Source: DATFLL01 sp035267785 (GTDB lineage Bacteria; Pseudomonadota; Gammaproteobacteria; DATFLL01). From it: a stretch of DNA of 11,984 nt. The stretch spans positions 1 to 11,984 of the forward strand of contig DATFLL010000019.1 in NCBI GenBank assembly GCA_035267785.1. The letters are read 5' to 3'. Both the position numbers and the translations under genes were made by a program. The notes beneath the pieces were generated by a model. It was not told the origin of the DNA and ran no database searches. It was given only the letters and a program-made list of their open reading frames with translations. Below, piece by piece: positions 7,115 through 11,984 of the stretch (within the stretch, counting starts at the first letter, position 1; every line of letters begins with the position of its first letter).

Positions 7115-7267
7115 TCAAGGATGGAATTTGACCTCCATGCCCGTCAATGGGTCGGACAAGGCCGTGCCCCACGCGCATCTCCTGCCTTCGGGCGGTACCC
7201 GGCGCCAGCGCTTGCTACTATAGTAGTGTAAGCGGTGTGCGATGCCACCGAGTGGAAATTCGCACAA
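7115..7267 (-). CDS. Possible small ORF, 50 residues (weak)
   Basis: A TTG-started frame on the minus strand would encode a 50-residue basic peptide ending GTALSDPLTGMEVKFHP, whose C-terminal part reads like protein. It has GGGAG directly before the start but no proper spacing and no ATG or GTG. It lies 75 bases upstream of the 99-residue gene on the same strand and 23 bases from the start of the divergent gene at 7291. It may be a short unrecognised gene, the tail of a decayed gene, or chance. Confidence 0.2.
   Translation of the reverse strand: MCEFPLGGIAHRLHYYSSKRWRRVPPEGRRCAWGTALSDPLTGMEVKFHP
7215..7226. promoter_or_regulatory. AT-rich palindrome CTACTATAGTAG upstream of the gene at 7291
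   Basis: A perfect 12-base palindrome in GC-rich surroundings, 65 bases before the ATG of the plus-strand gene at 7291. It contains TACTAT and TATAGT, plausible -10 hexamers in both directions, but no good -35 is seen. It could be a promoter core or an operator. Weak support. Confidence 0.3.
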
Positions 7268-7290
7268 TCTCCCACCCTCGGCGGGGCTTT

Positions 7291-7773
7291 ATGACCGCCG
7301 CGATCGACCATACCTCGGCGCGCCGCGCCGAATCCACGGCCGACCGATTCGAACAGCGGGGACCGAAAGTGGCTATCGTGCAGTCGAACCTTCCCAGATC
7401 CGCACTGGAGCTGCAGCCGGCCGAACCCCTGTGGAAACGCGTGCCGACACGCGACGACACGGGCGGGCGGCTCAGCGATTTCATGATGCTGGTTCGCGGC
7501 TTGAACAAACAATCGCACACACGCATCCAACGTATCGTCGATGACATCGAACAGACGCTGCAGACCTACGGCAACACGGTCTATTTCGCCGATCTCAATC
7601 TCAAGTTGAATCTGCTTTGGGTCAGCGTGCGCGCGGTACCGGGAATCTGCCTGGAACTACCCACGGCGATCAATTTGCGCGTGCCCGAGGCAGTGCTCAT
7701 CGCCCACAAGCTGCAGGCCGAAGCACAGGCCGAGCATGCGCCGGTGTGGCGTCGCCTGTTTGGCGGATGGTGA
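7291..7773 (+). CDS. Hypothetical protein, 160 residues
   Basis: Not recognised. The preferred start, ATG 7291, has GGCGGGG about five bases upstream; the open frame reaches back to 7147 but that part is cysteine/arginine-rich and looks non-coding. Residues 1-60 are polar and probably disordered. Residues 61-100 look helical (LSDFMMLVRGLNKQSHTRIQ, then RIVDDIEQTLQTYG), followed by a hydrophobic stretch LNLKLNLLWVSVRAVPGICL (102-121), which could be buried or membrane-associated. The C-terminus is VWRRLFGGW, an amphipathic end. It converges with the minus-strand gene ending at 7807. No function is proposed. Confidence 0.7.
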   Translation: MTAAIDHTSARRAESTADRFEQRGPKVAIVQSNLPRSALELQPAEPLWKRVPTRDDTGGRLSDFMMLVRGLNKQSHTRIQRIVDDIEQTLQTYGNTVYFADLNLKLNLLWVSVRAVPGICLELPTAINLRVPEAVLIAHKLQAEAQAEHAPVWRRLFGGW

Positions 7774-7806
7774 GGGGAACGCAACGATCGGCGCTCCGCC
7801 GCTCAA

Positions 7807-8712
7807 TCAATTGCTGACTTGCGTGTTGAGGAGCATGGGAATATCGCCCGCCTTGTAGAAGCGCAGGTTCTTCATCGGCACGGCGTTGAAAGGCTGCATC
7901 GTAATCACCAGCCGCTGGGGCTTTACCAGAAACTGCTTGATCGCGTTGACCGACGCGGCATCGAGCGCGACCTCGTGGTTCACCAGGTCAGTCTCCACCG
8001 CGCTCGCAAGCCCTTGCTGGTAGGCCGCGGTCGCCTGGTGATGACGTTCGGCCTCCTTTGCCATCAGCCGCCGTACGAACGAAGCATCCTCATATCTGAA
8101 TGATGCCGATCGAAAGCTCAGCCCTGGCATACCGCGGCGCAGGTCACCCGGTGCAACACCGGCAACCGCCATATTCAGTTCCAGGTCGCCCATATCTTCG
8201 GCATCCAGGTGATAGCGCACATTGGCCTCACCGGCGATCGGATCGTAATGCCAGTCCAGCTCGACATTGGCCAGCAGTTCGTTATAGCCCAGCGCCGCCA
8301 GGTTCAGTCCGTCGCGATAGACCGTCTCGAACCCCGAACGCTCGATCCACTGCGGAGGCGTACGGCGCGCCTCACGCAACAGGGTCCCGTCGACGTGGAC
8401 GCCATCGAGGGTGATATACAAGCGGCGCGGCAACAGCTCTCGGCGCTCGTACTCGAAGTCGTGGACGACGGTCTTCTCGACGGTCAACCTCGCGCCGTTT
8501 TCTCGGTCGACCACCGACAGGTCGGTGATACCCACGGGGCCGAACAACGAGACGGTCACGTCACCGTAGTCGACCTTGGCGGCGCGGGCGAGCGGTGCCA
8601 GCAGGAGATTGACGCGGTAGCGGGCGTGGAAATACATCGACGCCTTGACCGCCCCGTAGGCCGCCAGGATCAGCATCAAGACCCCCATGGCGAAATTCTT
8701 GAATCCCGACAT
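7807..8712 (-). CDS. Membrane-anchored protein of unknown function, 301 residues
   Basis: Starting at ATG 8712, the product begins MSGFKNFAMGVLMLILAAYG, a single N-terminal membrane segment (about 7-27). A periplasmic domain of about 270 residues follows, with repeated beta-strand-like stretches such as VDYGDVTVSLFGPVGITDLS (47-66) and LPRRLYITLDGVHVDG (94-109). That pattern resembles AsmA-like or DUF945-like lipid-groove proteins in style only; I do not claim membership. A longer start at 8775 would add 21 residues including CAACG but has no ribosome binding site. The gene diverges from lemA and converges with the gene at 7291. A role at the envelope is inferred from the anchor. Confidence 0.75.
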   Translation of the reverse strand: MSGFKNFAMGVLMLILAAYGAVKASMYFHARYRVNLLLAPLARAAKVDYGDVTVSLFGPVGITDLSVVDRENGARLTVEKTVVHDFEYERRELLPRRLYITLDGVHVDGTLLREARRTPPQWIERSGFETVYRDGLNLAALGYNELLANVELDWHYDPIAGEANVRYHLDAEDMGDLELNMAVAGVAPGDLRRGMPGLSFRSASFRYEDASFVRRLMAKEAERHHQATAAYQQGLASAVETDLVNHEVALDAASVNAIKQFLVKPQRLVITMQPFNAVPMKNLRFYKAGDIPMLLNTQVSN

Positions 8713-8902
8713 GCCCCGTCCCGTCTGGCCCCGGCTCCCATACCCATACCGCAAGGTGCCGCAGGCCGCGCACATAGTTTTGTGACAGCCGCCGTTACGC
8801 CGGTCCCGCTCCGACCTTCCATTCGCGGGCGACTGGAATTAATATGGATAGCGGGCCCGCACCTTGGCCCGATGACAAGCATAACAAGAATTGGGGACAA
8901 AT

Positions 8903-9460
8903 ATGGATACCGGTGCCTGGATCATCCTTGCCCTGATCGTGATCTTTATCCTGTTCATGATCGCGATGTACAACCGCCTCGTGGCGCTGCGCAATCAGGT
9001 CAAGAACGCCTGGCGTCAGATCGACGTCCAGCTAAAACGCCGCCACGATCTGATTCCGAACCTGGTCGAAGTCGTCAAGGATTACATGTCCTACGAGCAG
9101 GAAACCCTGCGCCAGGTCATCGAGGCCCGCAATTCCGCCGTCAACGCGCAGGGCCCGGCCGATACCATCGCGGCCGAAGGCGTCCTCAGCGGTGCCCTGG
9201 GCAAGCTGTTCGCGCTGATGGAGAACTATCCGGACCTCAAGGCCAACCAGAATGTGGCCAATCTCATGGAAGAGCTCAGCAGCACCGAGAACAAGATTGC
9301 CTTTGCGCGCCAGTTCTATAACGACAGCGTCATGTCGCTGAACAACGCCGTGCAGTCCTTCCCGTCCAATATGGTCGCCAATATGTTCCGCTTCACCGAG
9401 GCGACGTATTTCGAGGTGCCGCAGGCCGAGACCGCCGTGCCGAAGGTGAACCTGCGCTAG
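8903..9460 (+). CDS. lemA: LemA family protein
   Basis: A 185-residue protein with one N-terminal membrane helix (about residues 6-24, MDTGAWIILALIVIFILFM) and a cytoplasmic or periplasmic helical bundle. Family-typical sequences follow: YNRLVALRNQVKNAWRQIDV, then KRRHDLIPNLVEVVKDYMSY, later ENYPDLKANQNV, STENKIAFARQFYND, and a C-terminal FRFTEATYFEVP. The ATG at 8903 has GGGGA five bases upstream, so it is preferred to the TTG at 8891. LemA function is unclear; it is often encoded beside an M48 protease. It is followed after 10 bases by such a protease, so the two form an operon. Confidence 0.95.
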   Translation: MDTGAWIILALIVIFILFMIAMYNRLVALRNQVKNAWRQIDVQLKRRHDLIPNLVEVVKDYMSYEQETLRQVIEARNSAVNAQGPADTIAAEGVLSGALGKLFALMENYPDLKANQNVANLMEELSSTENKIAFARQFYNDSVMSLNNAVQSFPSNMVANMFRFTEATYFEVPQAETAVPKVNLR

Positions 9461-9470
9461 ATCGCCCGCG

Positions 9471-10586
9471 ATGGCCTCCTCGCTGGTCGTCACCTGTCCC
9501 GAATGCGGCTCGTACAACAGCGCACGCGCCTCGGTTTGCCGACAATGCGGGGCCGTGCTCAAAGCCGAACGCGCGCAGCGCCCGCGGATGCAGAAAAAGC
9601 TCCTGCGCCGCACGGACTTTCTCGCCGCCGCGCGGGCCAACCAGGCCAACACCCGTCGCCTGGTTCTGATTCTCGTTGCCGTTGCCTGCGTGCTGGGCTA
9701 TCTCATCGGTTGGAACATTCAGATCTACGCACAGGCGCCGGCCCACACCTATGGGCAGCCGGCACCGGGAGACTGGTCGCCGTGGTTTTTCAGCGCCTGG
9801 GGAGCCATCGGCGCGGCCATCCTCGCCGGGGTCAGCCTGGTTTGGACTTTTGTGGCGTTCAAGGCGGGTGATCGCATCGTCATGCGCATGACCGGAGCGC
9901 GCCAAGTCGGACCGGACGAGGCACCCATGCTGAACAACGTCGTCGAAGAGATGGCCATCGCCGCCGGCCTGGCCAAGCCGAAGGTCTATATCATCGACAC
10001 GCCCGCGCTGAACGCCTTCGCCACCGGCATGAGCCCGGGGCGCGCCTCGATTGCCGTCACCCAAGGCCTGCTCGATACGCTGAATCGCGAAGAGCTGCAG
10101 GGGGTCATCGGCCACGAGATGGGGCACGTGGTCAACTGGGATATCCGCTACGCGACGGCGGTCACAGTGCTGGTGGGCCTGATCGCCCTGGTCAGCGACG
10201 GTGTGCTGCGCAGCTTTTATTATGGGGGCGGGCGGCGGCGGGACAGCCGCGGCGGCGGTGTGGTCGCCATCCTGCTGCTGGTCTTCGCCGTGCTCGCACC
10301 GCTGGTCGCCAAGCTGGTGCAGATGGCCATATCGCGCCAGCGCGAATTTCTGGCCGATGCCACCAGCGTGCGTCTGACCCGCAACGCACAGGGACTCATC
10401 TCGGCGCTGGAGAAGCTGGAGACCTCGGCCCAGCCCTTCGACGGTGCCAACCGCGCCACCCAGCACCTGTTCATCGTCAATCCGTTCCGCAACTTCTCGG
10501 AGAAGGCCAGCGCCCTGATGGCCACCCACCCGCCGCTCTCGCGGCGCATCGAACGCCTGCGCAATCTAGGCGCTAAAGGTTATTAA
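9471..10586 (+). CDS. HtpX-type M48 membrane metalloprotease with N-terminal zinc ribbon
   Basis: A zinc metalloprotease of the inner membrane; relatives degrade misfolded membrane proteins. The 371-residue product is longer than E. coli HtpX (293) because of an N-terminal zinc ribbon with cysteines C9, C12, C23 and C26 (CPECG...CRQCG). Membrane segments are at about 63-80, 108-130, 228-245 and 263-285. The catalytic motif is HEMGH (215-219); the third zinc ligand is E292 in REFLADA. THPPLSRRI (352-360) is the usual C-terminal M48 motif. An insertion rich in glycine and arginine (252-263) lies between helices 3 and 4. It forms an operon with lemA and has only a weak ribosome binding site. It converges with the usp gene, 18 bases apart, with no clear terminator. 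Confidence 0.93.
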   Translation: MASSLVVTCPECGSYNSARASVCRQCGAVLKAERAQRPRMQKKLLRRTDFLAAARANQANTRRLVLILVAVACVLGYLIGWNIQIYAQAPAHTYGQPAPGDWSPWFFSAWGAIGAAILAGVSLVWTFVAFKAGDRIVMRMTGARQVGPDEAPMLNNVVEEMAIAAGLAKPKVYIIDTPALNAFATGMSPGRASIAVTQGLLDTLNREELQGVIGHEMGHVVNWDIRYATAVTVLVGLIALVSDGVLRSFYYGGGRRRDSRGGGVVAILLLVFAVLAPLVAKLVQMAISRQREFLADATSVRLTRNAQGLISALEKLETSAQPFDGANRATQHLFIVNPFRNFSEKASALMATHPPLSRRIERLRNLGAKGY

Positions 10587-10604
10587 GAGACCATTCTCGG
10601 GCGA

Positions 10605-11039
10605 TCACTGAACGCGCACAGCAAGCACATCGCAGGGCGTGCCGTGGAGCACGGCATTGGCCGTGGAGCCAAGCATCATGGACACCCCATGGCGCCCGTG
10701 GGTGCCGACCACGATGAGATCCACTCCCTGCTCCTGGGCCAGACGCAGCAGCTCGCCCTTCACGGACCCGACCTCGACCAGACGCTGAGAGTCCGACAGC
10801 CCGGCCTCCTCGGCCAAAGACTCCAGGTACTGGCGGGCCCGCTCGACCAGATCGGTCTCGATTTCCACCGGCACCGCCGGCATGAGGTCATAGGCAACGT
10901 CCGTGACCACCGGCTCGACCACGTGGACCAACGATATCCGGGCCCCGTAGTGGGCAGCCAGATCCTGCGCACGGGCCAAAACCTGCTGCGCCTCCGGCGA
11001 CAGATCCACCGCGACAACAATATGCTGATACGCCTGCAT
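10605..11039 (-). CDS. Universal stress protein, UspA family
   Basis: A 144-residue single-domain Usp protein, the usual length. It starts MQAYQHIVVAVDLSPEAQQV, the conserved first strand and loop with aspartate at 12. It ends with DLIVVGTHGRHG (107-118) and GSTANAVLHG..CDVLAVRV, the nucleotide-binding-loop region and last strand. The G-2x-G-9x-G(S/T) ATP motif is present in a one-residue shorter form (GTHG 112-115, GS 124-125). Such proteins are induced by starvation or other stress and form dimers; the target is unknown. GGGGGA lies about four bases before the ATG. The gene is a single transcription unit, pointing away from the rRNA operon end. Confidence 0.93.
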   Translation of the reverse strand: MQAYQHIVVAVDLSPEAQQVLARAQDLAAHYGARISLVHVVEPVVTDVAYDLMPAVPVEIETDLVERARQYLESLAEEAGLSDSQRLVEVGSVKGELLRLAQEQGVDLIVVGTHGRHGVSMMLGSTANAVLHGTPCDVLAVRVQ

Positions 11040-11121
11040 GCATCCCCCAATTTCTGCCGGAATCCGTTCAAAGGATATACCTTAAGGCGGCGATTTGCAG
11101 GCGCAGGGGCTCGGCCAGGCG

Positions 11122-11561
11122 CTCTGGAAATAACACAGAGAACACAAAGGCGCGGAGAAATACCGCCCTTCGGCCGGCGATTGCAAGTCGGGGAAAATGC
11201 TTGGTGAGGTGTGAGATGTGAGGTGAGCTGCCCGGCATACGCCTTGGCTGAGATGTCGGGTTACGCTGCGCTAACCCGACCTACGGCAGGGAAAAACACA
11301 GAGGGCGCAGAGAAACAACGCCCTTCGGGCGGAGCTGGCAGTTGGCAGTGAGATTCGTGAGGAGTGAGGTGTAAGGCGTGAGGCAATGACGGGGCTGCCT
11401 TATGACTCACACCCTACTCGTAACTTTGGCACTACAGACATTGCTTACGCCAAAGGACCTGAATTCGCCTGCCTACAGGCACCGCCGTATCACGCATTCA
11501 TTTTTCTTCTCTGCGTCCTCCGCGTCTCTGCGTCTCTGCGTCCTCTGTGCTTATTCCAGAG
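11122..11561. repeat. Composite repeat region with inverted ends
   Basis: This gene-free stretch is bounded by a 19-base inverted pair, CTCTGGAAATAACACAGAG (11122-11140) and CTCTGTGCTTATTCCAGAG (11543-11561), matching at about 16 of 19 positions. Both ends continue inward as short-period arrays: ACACAGAG-like on the left, CTCTGCGTC-like units with 8-9-base steps on the right (about 11509-11549). Inside are two direct copies of a module. Each has an AACACAGAG-type array (11132 and 11295), a CGCCCTTCGG hairpin (about 11164 and 11320), then GTGAG heptads (11204-11224; 11346-11389). A REP-like hairpin lies between them. A facing CTCAC-type array is at 11406-11425. No coding sequence is supported. 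It looks like layered mobile or amplified repeats. Confidence 0.7.
11254..11285 (-). repeat. REP-like palindrome
   Basis: On the minus strand the tetranucleotide GTAG (11285-11282) is followed by an inverted repeat GTCGGGTTA / TAACCCGAC (11280-11272 with 11263-11255) around GCGCAGCG. A GTAG or GGAG head before a hairpin is typical of REP elements mobilised by REP-associated tyrosine transposases (RAYT). Very similar GTCGGGTTA hairpins recur in many proteobacterial genomes. No RAYT gene is in the window. Confidence 0.75.
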
Positions 11562-11576
11562 CCGAGCAATTACTCA

Positions 11577-11634
11577 GGCATAAAAAAGCCCCCGGTACTT
11601 TCGTACCGGGGGCTTCGGATAGAAGCCTGGCAGT
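11577..11634 (-). pseudogene. Duplicated 5S 3' end plus terminator
   Basis: This 58-base stretch matches 11802-11859 with a constant offset of 225 bases; differences are confined to the terminator hairpin loop area. It includes ACTGCCAGGCTTCTATCCGA on the minus strand, which is the final 5S stem strand plus the following spacer. The rest of a 5S gene is absent upstream. It is therefore a remnant of a second 5S gene or a segmental duplication. Confidence 0.75.
11582..11613 (-). terminator. Distal rho-independent terminator (second copy)
   Basis: Minus-strand hairpin GCCCCCGGTAC-GAAA-GTACCGGGGGC with a perfect 11-base stem and a GAAA tetraloop, followed by six T residues. It nearly copies the 5S terminator at 11807-11838 and is preceded by the same 5S-end sequence. 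It would catch transcripts passing the first terminator. Confidence 0.88.
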
Positions 11635-11641
11635 CGCCCTG

Positions 11642-11746
11642 ACCCACCGAAGGTGGGTAGGCTTGCCCTGATTCCGAAGGACTAGGGTACTCATATGAAC
11701 CCCGAAGGGGTTCTATGAGGCAGCGCAATGAAGCGCGAAGCGCTTC
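11642..11746. repeat. Four consecutive hairpins with three-base TTC/GAA loops
   Basis: Four inverted repeats lie between the two terminators. They are ACCCACC/GGTGGGT (11642-11658), CCCTGATTCC/GGACTAGGG (11666-11687, imperfect), CATATGAACCCC/GGGGTTCTATG (11692-11718) and GAAGCGC/GCGCTTC (11730-11746). All have GAA as loop on the plus strand (TTC in the rRNA-sense transcript) closed by a C-G pair. The stems are unrelated in sequence. No coding frame is supported across them. Confidence 0.75.
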
Positions 11747-11806
11747 TGCATGGCCCTACTTTCGTTAAAACAGCAGGACGCTGCCCTGCAGATATCGTCG
11801 CGGCAT

Positions 11807-11838
11807 AAAAAAGCCCCCGATACATCTGTACCGGGGGC
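11807..11838 (-). terminator. rRNA operon terminator after 5S
   Basis: Minus-strand hairpin GCCCCCGGTAC-AGAT-GTATCGGGGGC followed by six T residues, 11 bases past the 5S end. One stem pair is a G-U wobble on this strand but an A-C mismatch on the other, which supports minus-strand function. Confidence 0.92.
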
Positions 11839-11849
11839 TTCGGATAGAA

Positions 11850-11967
11850 GCCTGGCAGTGTCCTACTTTCGCATAGGGAAACCCCATACTATCATCGGCG
11901 CTGAGCTGTTTCACTTCCGAGTTCGGGATGGGATCGGGTGGTTCCAACTCGCTATTGCCGCCAGGCA
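11850..11967 (-). rRNA. rrf: 5S ribosomal RNA
   Basis: About 118 bases on the minus strand, starting TGCCTGGCGGCAATAGCG and ending ACTGCCAGGC; the ends pair as GCCTGGC/GCCAGGC. The conserved central sequence GATCCCATCCCGAACTCGG and the loop segment CGAAAGTAGGACACTGCC are present. It is the last gene of an rRNA operon whose 23S gene should lie to the right of the window. Bases 11968-11984 are the 23S-5S spacer. End positions may be off by one or two bases. Confidence 0.97.
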
Positions 11968-11984
11968 AACTGTTTGGTCATCGG

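Noticed and set aside
8841..8880. Promoter for lemA with TAATAT as -10
   Set aside because: The -10-like sequence is reasonable, but no acceptable -35 lies at 16-18 bases, so it is not listed as a feature.
9393..10529. A 378-codon minus-strand frame opposite the HtpX-type gene
   Set aside because: The opposite strand encodes a protein with all M48 motifs; this frame has no recognisable features.
11122..11561. CRISPR array
   Set aside because: Repeats have 7-9-base periods, are degenerate and inverted, and have no unique spacers of 30-40 bases; no cas gene is present.
11386..11671. Two overlapping plus-strand frames (65 and 89 codons)
   Set aside because: They translate the CTCTGCGTC repeat array and the duplicated terminator; amino acids simply repeat the array (for example SASSASLRLCVL).
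11765..11968. A 67-codon minus-strand open frame
   Set aside because: It is the 5S rRNA gene read as protein; RNA identity is clear from sequence and structure.

Overview
The window looks like a GC-rich gammaproteobacterial chromosome. The main evidence is gene order on the minus strand: tRNA-Thr(UGU), tRNA-Tyr, tRNA-Gly, tRNA-Thr(GGU), tuf, then secE and the start of nusG. This is the classic gammaproteobacterial tRNA-tufB-secE-nusG order, here with tRNA-Trp between tuf and secE. Protein sequences (EF-Tu, SecE, BirA with an N-terminal DNA-binding domain, UspA) fit the same group. Nothing seen fixes the genus.

Layout, left to right. 1-2896 (minus): nusG start, secE, tRNA-Trp, tuf and four tRNA genes, with promoter-like sites at 2989-3017 and 2453-2481. 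3059-5536 (minus): a tight birA-coaX-SPOR-protein operon; a type III pantothenate kinase sits where E. coli has type I coaA. 5666-11039 is a more variable block: a DUF3445 haem-dependent N-demethylase-like gene (plus), three genes of unknown function (6740-7039 minus, 7291-7773 plus, 7807-8712 minus), a lemA plus zinc-ribbon HtpX-type protease pair (plus), and a uspA-type universal stress gene (minus). 11040-11800 has no convincing gene and is dense in repeats, hairpins and terminators. 11850-11967 (minus) is 5S rRNA, so the rest of an rRNA operon should lie beyond the right edge. E. coli has rrnB upstream of murB-birA-coaA-tRNAs-tufB, so the same backbone seems kept here with different genes between rrn and birA.

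Functionally, most of the left half serves translation and secretion: tRNAs, elongation factor, Sec channel subunit, NusG, biotin and CoA metabolism. The right half suggests envelope quality control (LemA/HtpX), stress response (Usp) and unknowns.

The most unusual content is non-coding. Three consecutive spacers of the tRNA-tuf operon each carry two facing arrays of degenerate 7-base repeats in strict register, and both arms of a spacer share the same core (CAAG/CTTG or CGAG/CTCG). A fourth spacer has an exactly tandem 73-base, three-hairpin unit with a compensatory base-pair change. The 5S flank has a duplicated 5S-end-plus-terminator segment enclosing four TTC-loop hairpins, followed by an approximately 440-base composite element with inverted ends and an internal REP-like hairpin. 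No defence system, CRISPR array or transposase gene was found.
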